Shown here piece by piece: positions 56,459 through 64,000 of a stretch of 64,000 nucleotides of DNA; within the stretch, counting starts at the first letter, position 1, and each line of letters starts with the position of its first letter. A model generated the notes under the pieces. It saw only the letters and a list, made by a program, of their open reading frames with translations. It was not told where the DNA came from and did not search any database. The translations under genes and the position numbers were made by a program. The stretch comes from Syntrophotalea acetylenica (GTDB taxonomy: Bacteria; Desulfobacterota; Desulfuromonadia; Desulfuromonadales; Syntrophotaleaceae). The stretch covers positions 1,854,001 through 1,918,000 of the forward strand of contig NZ_CP015455.1 in the NCBI RefSeq assembly GCF_001888165.1, given 5' to 3'.

Positions 56459-57553
56459 CTATACATTGAACCTAAAATGCATAACGTCACCATCCTGCAC
56501 GACATAATCCTTGCCTTCCAGACGCAGCAGGCCTTTTTCCTTTGCGCCTGCTTCGCCGCGGCACGCCACGAAATCATCGTAGGCTATTACTTCGGCCCGG
56601 ATAAATCCTTTTTCAAAGTCACTGTGAATAACACCGGCAGCCTGAGGAGCGCGGTCCCCCTGACGAATGGTCCAGGCACGCACCTCCTTGACGCCTGCCG
56701 TGAAATAGGTAATCAGGCCTAGCAACTGATAGCCGGCCTGGATCATACGATCGAGGCCGGAGCACTCCAGCCCCATTTCCTTGAGAAACTCCTGTTTTTC
56801 CTCTCCGTCGAGTTCGGCAATCTCCGCTTCGATCTTGCCGCAGATAGCCACGGCTTCTGCGCCTTCGCGGGCTGCGAGCTCCCGTACCCTGGCGACATGC
56901 GGATGTTCACCCTGCAGATCGTCCTCGGCGACATTGGCAACGTACAGTACCGGCTTGGCGGTTATAAGATGCAGATCGTAGACAAGACCGCGTTCTTCGT
57001 CGGACAGGCCTGCCGCCCGCGCCGGTTTTCCGGCATTGAGAACCTCTCGTACTTTTTCCAGAACCTCCTGCTGCGCCTTGAGTTCCTTGTCGCCGCTTTT
57101 GGCCTGCTTTTGAATCCGCGACAGGCGCTTCTCAAGGGTATCCAGATCGGCCAGGTTGAGTTCCGTCTGGATGACTTCGATATCCCGCAAGGGGTCGACG
57201 GACCCATCGACGTGCACAACATTGTCGTCATCGAAACAGCGTACGATATTGGCAATGGCGTCAACCTGGCGGATATGTCCCAGGAACTGATTTCCAAGGC
57301 CCTCTCCACGGCTGGCGCCGCGGACCAGTCCGGCGATATCGACGAACTCGATGGTGGTAGGCAACACCCTCTGAGGTTTGACGATTGCCGCCAGCGCATC
57401 GAGCCGCGGATCAGGCACGGAAACCACGCCCACGTTCGGCTCGATGGTACAGAAGGGGTAATTGGCCGACTCGGCTCCGGCCGAGGTGATGGCGTTGAAA
57501 ATGGTCGATTTACCGACGTTGGGCAAGCCAACGATGCCACATTTGAATCCCAT
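56459..57553 (-). CDS. ychF: Redox-regulated ATPase/GTPase YchF
   Basis: 364 residues. Obg-like P-loop domain: [59 protein letters not shown]; a coiled-coil insertion (about 130-200); and a C-terminal TGS domain ([33 protein letters not shown]). In G4 the usual NKxD is replaced by NVAE ([11 protein letters not shown]), as in YchF proteins, which prefer ATP. The start at 57553 follows AGGA; the maximal frame is too long. Last gene before the hppA terminator when read upstream. Confidence 0.95.
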   Translation of the reverse strand: MGFKCGIVGLPNVGKSTIFNAITSAGAESANYPFCTIEPNVGVVSVPDPRLDALAAIVKPQRVLPTTIEFVDIAGLVRGASRGEGLGNQFLGHIRQVDAIANIVRCFDDDNVVHVDGSVDPLRDIEVIQTELNLADLDTLEKRLSRIQKQAKSGDKELKAQQEVLEKVREVLNAGKPARAAGLSDEERGLVYDLHLITAKPVLYVANVAEDDLQGEHPHVARVRELAAREGAEAVAICGKIEAEIAELDGEEKQEFLKEMGLECSGLDRMIQAGYQLLGLITYFTAGVKEVRAWTIRQGDRAPQAAGVIHSDFEKGFIRAEVIAYDDFVACRGEAGAKEKGLLRLEGKDYVVQDGDVMHFRFNV

Positions 57554-57574
57554 GAAAATATCCTGCCTAAATAA

Positions 57575-57603
57575 CGATAGCCGGGAAGAGATCCCGGCTA
57601 TCG
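57575..57603 (-). terminator. Terminator of the pyrophosphatase gene
   Basis: A perfect 12-bp stem with a 5-base loop, 33 bases past the stop at 57636 and just ahead of the ychF start. Confidence 0.7.
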
Positions 57604-57635
57604 ATTTTAACGATGTCAGATTCTGACGCTGCGAA

Positions 57636-59657
57636 TCAAACCAGCAGCGGTGCAATAACCAGCGATACAACGCTCATCAGCTTGATAAGGATGTTCATGG
57701 CAGGACCCGAGGTATCCTTGAACGGATCGCCAACGGTATCGCCGACAACGGCCGCCTTGTGAGCCTCGCCGCCTTTGACTTCGCCGTCAAGCTCACCCTT
57801 CTCGATAAATTTCTTGGCATTATCCCAGGCACCACCGCCGTTGGACATCATCAGCGCCAGCATTACGCCGGCCAGGGTCGCACCGGCCAGCATGCCCCCG
57901 AGGGCTTCCTTGCCGATTACGAATCCGACCAGAACCGGAGCTATGACGGCGACCATGCCGGGCAGCACCATTTCGCGCAGAGCGGCACGGGCGGAGATAT
58001 CAATGCATTTTTCCGGTTCAGGCTTGGCACCAGGCTTGCCTTCGAGAAGCCCGGGAATTTCGCGGAACTGACGACGGATTTCATCAACCATCTTGCCAGC
58101 GGCACGACCAACGCTGGTCATGGTCAAAGCACCGATGAAGAAAGGCAGCATGCCGCCAATGAACAGCCCGATGATGGTGGAGGGATTGATAAGGTCGATT
58201 TTCTCCAGACCCACCGTGGTGGCATAGGCAGAGAACAGGGCCAGCGCGGTCAGCGCCGCGGAGCCGATGGCGAACCCTTTGCCGATAGCGGCGGTGGTGT
58301 TGCCGATCGAGTCGAGTCCGTCGGTAATCTTGCGAACGTCCGGTCCCAGACCGCACATTTCGGAAATGCCGCCGGCATTGTCGGCGATGGGGCCATAGGC
58401 GTCGACGGTCATGGTGACGCCAACCGTGGCCAGCATGCCGACCGCGGCGATACCGATACCGTAAAGGCCGGCGTAGTAGTTGGCGACAAAAATGGAAACG
58501 CAGATGATCAGTACCGGCAGGGCACAGCTCTCAAGACCGACGGCCAGACCATGGATGATGTTGGTGGCGGGACCGGTTTTGCTGGCCTCGGCAATACGGG
58601 TAACGGGGCTGCCCGCGGTATAGTATTCGGTTACCTGGCCAATGGCGATGCCGGACAGGGTACCTGCCAGAATCGCCCAGAACACACCTACGCTCAGGCC
58701 TAAACCCATGATCAGGAAATATGCCGCCACCAGAAAACCACCGGCGGCAACGAACGTGGTGTAATGCAGAGCCTTGGCGGGTGCGATGCCCTTGAGGAAC
58801 TTCATGGAGCCGATGCCGATCAGCGAAAACAGCAGGCCGACGGTCGCCATGGCCAAAGGCAGCTGCATTGCAGCGGCCTGGACATTCACGCCGGATCCGA
58901 GCTGGGCCAGCAATGCAGGGCTGGCGGCGGCGGCAATGGCAATGGTTGCAATGATAGAACCGACGTAGGATTCAAAAATGTCGGCGCCCATACCGGCGGT
59001 ATCGCCGACGCAGTCACCGACGTTATCGGCAATGACGCCGGGATTGCGGGGATCGTCCTCGGGGATGCCGGCTTCAACCTTGCCAACCAGGTCCGCCCCG
59101 ACATCGGCAGCCTTGGTATAGATCCCGCCACCGACACGGGCGAACAGGGCGATGGACGAAGCACCCATGGCAAAGCCGTTGATGTACTGTGCGGTCTGGG
59201 GATCGCCGAACAGCAGATAGGCGATGCCGACGCCGACCAGGCCCAGGGACGCAACCGCCAGGCCCATGACAGCACCACCATTGAAGGACACCAGCAGCGC
59301 TTTGCTCTGGCCGGACTGGCGGGCGGCTTCCGTGGTGCGCACATTCGCGCGGGTGGCGGCTTTCATGCCGATAAACCCGCAGACCATCGAGCAGACGGCA
59401 CCACCCACAAAGGCCAGGGCGGTTTCCTTGTTCATGCCCATGAAGATCAGAAAGAAAACAAGAACGATAAAAATTGCCAGAACCCGATACTCACGTCCGA
59501 GGAAGGCCATGGCGCCGGAATGAATGGCGTCCGAAATTTCCTTCATGCGCGCATTGCCGACCGGCTGCGCCTTGATCACATTGTAGATGACAATGGCGAT
59601 CACAAACCCCACCGCACCAAAGATCGGTGCAAGCTTTGCAAGCATTTGCAGTTCCAT
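57636..59657 (-). CDS. hppA: Membrane-bound ion-translocating pyrophosphatase
   Basis: 673 residues with about 16 membrane helices. It couples hydrolysis of pyrophosphate to pumping of protons or sodium ions. Conserved catalytic loop: [26 protein letters not shown], then [22 protein letters not shown]. The potassium-dependence site reads [14 protein letters not shown], with alanine where potassium-independent enzymes carry lysine, so this is predicted to be the potassium-dependent class, many of whose members pump sodium. Single gene with its own terminator. Confidence 0.95.
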   Translation of the reverse strand: MELQMLAKLAPIFGAVGFVIAIVIYNVIKAQPVGNARMKEISDAIHSGAMAFLGREYRVLAIFIVLVFFLIFMGMNKETALAFVGGAVCSMVCGFIGMKAATRANVRTTEAARQSGQSKALLVSFNGGAVMGLAVASLGLVGVGIAYLLFGDPQTAQYINGFAMGASSIALFARVGGGIYTKAADVGADLVGKVEAGIPEDDPRNPGVIADNVGDCVGDTAGMGADIFESYVGSIIATIAIAAAASPALLAQLGSGVNVQAAAMQLPLAMATVGLLFSLIGIGSMKFLKGIAPAKALHYTTFVAAGGFLVAAYFLIMGLGLSVGVFWAILAGTLSGIAIGQVTEYYTAGSPVTRIAEASKTGPATNIIHGLAVGLESCALPVLIICVSIFVANYYAGLYGIGIAAVGMLATVGVTMTVDAYGPIADNAGGISEMCGLGPDVRKITDGLDSIGNTTAAIGKGFAIGSAALTALALFSAYATTVGLEKIDLINPSTIIGLFIGGMLPFFIGALTMTSVGRAAGKMVDEIRRQFREIPGLLEGKPGAKPEPEKCIDISARAALREMVLPGMVAVIAPVLVGFVIGKEALGGMLAGATLAGVMLALMMSNGGGAWDNAKKFIEKGELDGEVKGGEAHKAAVVGDTVGDPFKDTSGPAMNILIKLMSVVSLVIAPLLV

Positions 59658-59676
59658 TTGTGTTCTTCCCTCTCTG

Positions 59677-60252
59677 TTAATTTAAAAACACCCGGTTATT
59701 GAACTCGTTCATGGCATGCTGTGCACCTTTTTGCATCAACACCTCCAGTGCCCTGACCGAGCTATCCAACACGTTGTCGAGTTGTGATTTCTCCGCGGAA
59801 GAAAAGGGGCCCAGGACATATCGGGCAACATCGATCGGTCCGACTGGTCTGCCTATACCAATCCGCAGCCGGATAAAATCCCGCGATCCGACCAGCTCCA
59901 TGATACTTCGCAGGCCATTGTGCCCGCCATGCCCCCCGCCGGTCTTGATGCGCACCGAACCGAAGGGCAGATCGATTTCATCGTGGATGACGACGAGATC
60001 TTCCACACCGAGGCCCTTGCACTTCATGGCGGAGGCTACCGATATACCGCTGCGGTTCATGTAGGTCTGGGGCAGCAGCACCATAACCTCATGCCCTTCC
60101 ACACGACCGTTCCCCACGATAGCCTGATAAGACTGCCGCTTCAGGGACATGCCGGCTTTTTCAGCAAACTTCTGGGCAACCAGAAAACCGATATTATGCC
60201 TTGTTACAGCATATTCCGGCCCCGGGTTGCCCAGACCAACAAGCAGCTTCAA
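59677..60252 (-). CDS. pth: Peptidyl-tRNA hydrolase
   Basis: 191 residues. The enzyme frees tRNA from dropped-off peptidyl-tRNA. N-terminal [23 protein letters not shown] with the catalytic histidine, [11 protein letters not shown], and [31 protein letters not shown] with the catalytic aspartate. The start is a TTG at 60252 with GGGGA six bases upstream, an uncommon start codon. It follows rplY by 17 bases, the usual neighbour. Confidence 0.95.
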   Translation of the reverse strand: MKLLVGLGNPGPEYAVTRHNIGFLVAQKFAEKAGMSLKRQSYQAIVGNGRVEGHEVMVLLPQTYMNRSGISVASAMKCKGLGVEDLVVIHDEIDLPFGSVRIKTGGGHGGHNGLRSIMELVGSRDFIRLRIGIGRPVGPIDVARYVLGPFSSAEKSQLDNVLDSSVRALEVLMQKGAQHAMNEFNNRVFLN

Positions 60253-60269
60253 GGATTATCCCCGCGTCC

Positions 60270-60878
60270 CTATTCCGCGGTTTCTTCCTCGACGGATGCA
60301 GCAGATTCTTCCGTCTCGGAGGAACGGCCCGTGACGGTCACCACGGTAAAATTGACATCCGGGGGCAATTCGACACCGGCGGGGAGCCGGAGGTCGCTGG
60401 CGTGCAGCGCATCGCCGATATTCAACCCGGTGACGTCAACTTCAAGAGACCCGGGGATATTGGTCGGCAGGCACACAAGTTCGATCTCGTGGCGGATAAC
60501 CTGCAGATTGCCGCCCTGTTTCTCGCCTTCGGACTTGCCGACGGCAACCAGAGGAACCATAACATGGGCTTTCTCTTTGAGATTGAGGGCCTGAAAGTCG
60601 ACATGCAGGGGGACTCCGCGCACCGGATCAAGCTGCATGTCCTTCAGGATTACAACCTTGCCGTCAAAGTCGCCTTCGCCCTTGAGGGTGATCAGCGTAT
60701 TCCAGGCAGTTTCGCTCTCGAGAATAGCGGCGAGTTTTTTGGGTTCCACGGTCAAAGCGCAAGCCGCAACCCCTTTGCCGTACATGACGGCGGGTACCAG
60801 CCCTTCGCGACGCAGACTGCGAGCAGTCCCTTTTCCAAGCCCTTCACGCAGGCTGACATTCAATTCCGTCTGTGCCAT
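60270..60878 (-). CDS. rplY: Ribosomal protein L25/general stress protein Ctc
   Basis: 202 residues: an N-terminal L25 5S-rRNA-binding domain (LREGLGKGTARSLRREGLVPAVMYGKG) and a C-terminal TL5/Ctc domain (VMVPLVAVGKSEGEKQGGNLQVIRHEIELVCLPTNIPGSLEVDV) with an acidic tail. GGAGG precedes the ATG. It sits between prs and pth, a conserved order. Confidence 0.95.
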   Translation of the reverse strand: MAQTELNVSLREGLGKGTARSLRREGLVPAVMYGKGVAACALTVEPKKLAAILESETAWNTLITLKGEGDFDGKVVILKDMQLDPVRGVPLHVDFQALNLKEKAHVMVPLVAVGKSEGEKQGGNLQVIRHEIELVCLPTNIPGSLEVDVTGLNIGDALHASDLRLPAGVELPPDVNFTVVTVTGRSSETEESAASVEEETAE

Positions 60879-60935
60879 GTATCAGATCCTCCAATCATCA
60901 GTCTGTTACGGTTCATGTAGAACCCTGTCGGTGTT

Positions 60936-61874
60936 TTATACAAAAAGAGAGCTGACCGATTCACTGCCGTTAATGCGCCGAATGGCCTCGGCAAGAAGCT
61001 CGGCCACGGAAAGTTGCCGTAACCGTTTGCAGGCTTTGAGTTTATCCAGCAAGGGAATCGTGTTGGTGACCACCACTTCTTCCAGGCAGCTGTTGTCGAT
61101 CCGCTCCAGAGCGGGACCGGAAAGAACCGCATGGGTCGCAAAGGCATGCACCTTCCCGGCGCCCTTGTCCTTCAGCGCCTGGGCAGCCTGACAAAGCGTT
61201 CCGGCGGTATCGATCATATCATCCACGATGATGCAGGTTTTGCCTTCGACATCACCGATGATGTTCATGACCTGAGAAACATTGGGGCCGCTGCGACGCT
61301 TGTCGATGATCGCAAGACTGGCATCGAGGCGTTTGGCAAAGGCCCTGGCCCGCTCCGTGCCGCCGGCATCAGGGGAAACAACCACCAGCGAATCCGAAAA
61401 CCGGTCGGCAATGTCCCGCAGAATCACCGGTGCGGCATAGAGATGATCGACGGGAATATTAAAGAAACCCTGTATCTGACCGGCGTGAAGATCCATGGTC
61501 AGCACCCTGTCGAACCCCGATGTAGAAATGAGATCGGCGATCAGCTTGCTGGTAATCGGGGTACGCGGCGCAACCTTGCGATCCTGCCTTGCATATCCAA
61601 AATAGGGAATAACGGCGGTAATACGGGCGGCCGAAGCCCGTTTAAGGGCATCGGCCATGATCAGCAACTCCATAAGATTGTCGTTGGCGGGCGCACAGGT
61701 AGGCTGAACCACATAAACATCCCTCCCCCTGACGTTTTCTCCGATCTCGACCATGATTTCGCCATCCGAAAAAGGGCGCACCTTGGCAGCCCCCAACGGA
61801 ACGGCCAGATGACCACAGATTTCACGCGCAAGAGGCGTGTTCGAATTACCAGAGAAAATTTTCAGGTTGTTCAC
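60936..61874 (-). CDS. prs: Ribose-phosphate pyrophosphokinase
   Basis: 312 residues. The enzyme makes PRPP from ribose 5-phosphate and ATP, feeding nucleotide, histidine and NAD synthesis (NadC of this window uses PRPP). Motifs: [36 protein letters not shown], the flexible catalytic region [32 protein letters not shown] and the PRPP loop [14 protein letters not shown]. The start is a GTG at 61874 with GGGGA upstream. It follows the tRNA-Gln gene by about 150 bases. Confidence 0.96.
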   Translation of the reverse strand: MNNLKIFSGNSNTPLAREICGHLAVPLGAAKVRPFSDGEIMVEIGENVRGRDVYVVQPTCAPANDNLMELLIMADALKRASAARITAVIPYFGYARQDRKVAPRTPITSKLIADLISTSGFDRVLTMDLHAGQIQGFFNIPVDHLYAAPVILRDIADRFSDSLVVVSPDAGGTERARAFAKRLDASLAIIDKRRSGPNVSQVMNIIGDVEGKTCIIVDDMIDTAGTLCQAAQALKDKGAGKVHAFATHAVLSGPALERIDNSCLEEVVVTNTIPLLDKLKACKRLRQLSVAELLAEAIRRINGSESVSSLFV

Positions 61875-62018
61875 GACAGATCCCCAGAGATTTTAAGTAG
61901 AAAAAAACTGCAGGCCATGGAAACCATGACCTGTTATGCGACGAACCCCGGAAGTGTCCGCCTGCCGACTCGCACCACCATCGAAACAGCCTTCCGAAGG
62001 GGGCACGACTATGTAGGG

Positions 62019-62093
62019 TGGCTGGGGCGCCAGGGTTCGAACCTGGGAATGCCGGAATCAAAATCCGGTGCCTTACCGCTTGGCGACGCCCCA
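62019..62093 (-). tRNA. tRNA-Gln (anticodon TTG)
   Basis: A full cloverleaf read on the minus strand. Acceptor stem TGGGGCG pairs with CGCCCCA; the anticodon loop is TTTTGAT, giving anticodon TTG; the T arm has CCAGG-TTCGAAC-CCTGG. The 3' CCA is encoded. It lies between ispE and prs, a conserved order in related genomes. Confidence 0.96.
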
Positions 62094-62148
62094 ACAATAC
62101 ACACAATCTCTATATCTTTCCGACAAACCCTGTCTTTCGTCAAAGACA

Positions 62149-62991
62149 TCAATCATTTATCGGCTTGACAGCAAAAGCCCTGAATCCGGGCTGTCTACCC
62201 ATTTCCTCGGCGGCGGCACGAGCCCGATCGCCATTGCTGAAGACACCAAAAACGGTCGATCCGCTGCCACTCATGAGAGCCCCTTCGGCCCCCAGATCAA
62301 TCAGCTGTCGCTTGACCTGCCCGATCAGAGGAAAACGCGCTGCCGTTACGTTCTCAAGATCGTTGTGCAGCACATTAACGATTTCCTCTACCGTGCCGGA
62401 AAACCGAGGTATTCTAAGATCATCCCGACCAGATGTCAACCGCAAATTTTGATAAACCCAAGCCGTTGAAACTTCCAGTCCCGGATTGACCAGTACATAC
62501 CACAAAGGCGGCAGCCCGACCACCCGTTCCAGGTTTTCACCGATGCCCGTAGCCCACGCGGCATGCCTGAAAATGAAAAAAGGCACATCGGCACCGAGTT
62601 TAACCCCCGTCTCCATGAGCTGGGCAGGCGAAAATCCCAGCTCCAGCATCTGATTGAGGCCCATCAGCACCGTTGCCGCATCGGACGAACCACCACCGAG
62701 ACCGGCCGCTACAGGGATATTTTTCTCAATGACAATCTCCACTCCCCGGCTCATGCCGGCGCGCCGGAGAAGCGCCTCGGCGGCCCGGGCCGCGATATTT
62801 CCCTGGCCTGCTGGCAAGGTCAGGCCGTCACATCGGACCCGGATTCCAGGGCCCTCGACAATGGCCATCTCAATTTGATCATATAGCGAAACCCGCTGCA
62901 TAAGCATGGCCAGGTCATGATAACCGTCTTCGCGGCGCCTGAGCACATGCAGACAAAGATTGATTTTGGCCGGCGCCAGAAAAGTGGTCAT
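62149..62991 (-). CDS. ispE: 4-diphosphocytidyl-2-C-methyl-D-erythritol kinase
   Basis: 280 residues of the GHMP kinase fold, for the fourth step of the MEP isoprenoid pathway. Motifs: AKINLCLHVLRRREDGYHDL, the ATP loop PVAAGLGGGSSDAATVLMGLN, and the C-terminal MSGSGSTVFGVF. Isoprenoids from this path supply the polyprenyl synthase near 38.5 kb. The gene is 55 bases ahead of tRNA-Gln. AAGG precedes the ATG. Confidence 0.96.
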   Translation of the reverse strand: MTTFLAPAKINLCLHVLRRREDGYHDLAMLMQRVSLYDQIEMAIVEGPGIRVRCDGLTLPAGQGNIAARAAEALLRRAGMSRGVEIVIEKNIPVAAGLGGGSSDAATVLMGLNQMLELGFSPAQLMETGVKLGADVPFFIFRHAAWATGIGENLERVVGLPPLWYVLVNPGLEVSTAWVYQNLRLTSGRDDLRIPRFSGTVEEIVNVLHNDLENVTAARFPLIGQVKRQLIDLGAEGALMSGSGSTVFGVFSNGDRARAAAEEMGRQPGFRAFAVKPIND

Positions 62992-63133
62992 TGAAAGCAG
63001 CCTTAACGCGAAAAATGAACAAACAGGTTCTGTGTCGGGATTACTCCCTCAAGGCGCCTATCTATTAATAAATTCGCCTCCTCATGTCAAGCCTTATCCC
63101 GGCTATAAATGGCCCCGAATGATGGATTTAATT

Positions 63134-64000
63134 TTAAAGACGGACGAAATAATCTTCCCAGGCCGCCGTGATGGTCTCCTTGCTGAGAACCGGCGGATAG
63201 CCGTGATAGGAGGCATCGGCCAATATGTGTTCGACCAGATCCTGAGGATGACAGGCGCTGTAACGGATTTCGAGCCGCTTGTAATAATTGCTCATCAGGT
63301 AATCGAAAACTTCCTTGTCAAAAACAATACTGTTGAGTTGACAGACCTGACGGAAAATGTTCTCGAACTGTTCCTCTGTAGGGTAGTCGACTTTGAACTT
63401 GTAATGGATGCGCCGCAGAAAGGCTTCATCCACCAGCTGCTGCGGCTCGATGTTGGTGGAAAAAATCACCAGGTTATCGAAGGGAATTTCAAATTTCATC
63501 CCTGTGTGCAGCGTAAGAAAGTCGATACGCCGGTCAAGCGGAACCATCCAACGGTTTAACAGCAATTGGGGGTCGACCGATTGTCGTCCGAAATCGTCGA
63601 TAATGAAAATGCCGTTATTGGCCTTTACCTGAAGGGGGGATTCGTAATATTTGGTGATCGGATTGAAGTCGAGATCGAGGGTTCGCAAGGTCAGCTCGCC
63701 TCCGGCAATGACCACCGGCCGCCGTACAAACAGCCAGCGCTCGTCATAGGCACAGGCTCCGTTTTCAACTTCCAGAGCGTGATGGTTGACCGGGTCGTAG
63801 ACATTGATGATTTCCCCCGCACATACAATGCATAGGGCATATAAATGCCGCCCGGCAGCAGTTCGGCAACAGCCTCGGCGATGGAGGTCTTGCCGTTGCC
63901 CGGCGGTCCGTAAAGAAAAATTTCCTTTCCCGAACTCAGTGCCGGCCCCAGACGCCGCAACAACCGATCGCTGACAACCAGATGGGAGAAGACCTGATGC
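63134..64000 (-). CDS. AAA-family ATPase, partial and apparently frameshifted
   Basis: The gene enters from the right edge. The first frame reads SHLVVSDRLLRRLGPALSSGKEIFLYGPPGNGKTSIAEAVAELL with Walker A, then GGIYMPYALYV and loses frame. The second frame continues INVYDPVNHHALEVENGACAYDERW, Walker B GIFIIDDFGRQ and the arginine-finger region DEAFLRRIHYKFKVDYP. The switch lies in a run of five C on the plus strand (63814-63818); adding one base gives ALYVRGEIINVYDP. A soluble ATPase of unknown role. The upstream part is outside the window. Confidence 0.82.
   Translation of the reverse strand, partial: ASGLLPSGCQRSVVAASGAGTEFGKGNFSLRTAGQRQDLHRRGCCRTAAGRHLYALCIVCAGEIINVYDPVNHHALEVENGACAYDERWLFVRRPVVIAGGELTLRTLDLDFNPITKYYESPLQVKANNGIFIIDDFGRQSVDPQLLLNRWMVPLDRRIDFLTLHTGMKFEIPFDNLVIFSTNIEPQQLVDEAFLRRIHYKFKVDYPTEEQFENIFRQVCQLNSIVFDKEVFDYLMSNYYKRLEIRYSACHPQDLVEHILADASYHGYPPVLSKETITAAWEDYFVRL

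Noticed and set aside
1-64000. CRISPR array, prophage or integrase
   Set aside because: No regularly spaced repeats, no cas, integrase or phage structural genes were seen.

Overview
The window reads as a chromosome segment of a Gram-negative, GC-rich deltaproteobacterium, most likely a Desulfuromonadales member (Geobacter/Pelobacter relatives). This is inferred from protein resemblance and gene order, not from a search. Supporting signs are a citrate synthase of the eukaryote-like type known from Geobacteraceae, paired two-component genes of the dusB-ntrB-ntrC type, an EF-G-like paralogue, and outer-membrane and lipid A type genes. No prophage, CRISPR array, rRNA or insertion sequence was seen. 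The gene content is mostly core metabolism and information processing.

Layout. 1-4.5 kb: an iron and redox block on the minus strand (thioesterase, CcdA, Fur, FeoB, zinc-ribbon protein, DtxR-FeoA regulator). 4.6-9.1 kb: an AEC transporter facing a single-chain pyruvate carboxylase across a shared terminator. 9.3-13 kb: slipin and NfeD protease, divergent from an NtrC-type regulator. 13.2-18 kb: M24 peptidase, acyl-CoA synthetase, MgtC, MogA and MOSC. 18.2-24.1 kb: a cofactor and translation cluster (nadC, birA, coaX, EF-G-like, helical-repeat protein). 24.2-32.2 kb: envelope and metal genes (OmpA lipoprotein, PhoU-like protein, DUF364, outer-membrane barrel, ZIP, LpxH-like, YihY, cysteine-cluster protein). 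32.3-40.1 kb: an M16 protease pair, Lon, polyprenyl synthase, J-domain protein. 40.6-47.2 kb: a chemoreceptor, a small non-autonomous repeat element, a metallo-beta-lactamase protein, a second cysteine-cluster protein and a lower-GC GNAT/histidine-kinase fusion. 47.4-52.6 kb: citrate synthase and dusB-ntrB-ntrC. 52.7-64 kb: a housekeeping block on the minus strand (ispE, tRNA-Gln, prs, rplY, pth, hppA, ychF, rpsF, rpsR, DUF2232, rplI, dnaB) and the edge of an AAA ATPase gene.

How genes fit together. BirA would biotinylate the pyruvate carboxylase, which feeds oxaloacetate to citrate synthase. CoaX and NadC supply CoA and NAD. NtrBC sets nitrogen control. Fur and the DtxR-FeoA protein bracket FeoB.

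The most striking observations are four genes (birA, a cysteine-cluster gene, dnaB, an AAA ATPase) each broken by an apparent one-base loss in a G or C run. Because dnaB is essential, this looks more like a base-calling problem than gene decay. The other leading candidates for novelty are the orphan GNAT/kinase fusion at 45.2-47.2 kb and a roughly 180-bp MITE-like repeat at 42.85-43.03 kb, with related partial copies near 24.2 and 29.46 kb.
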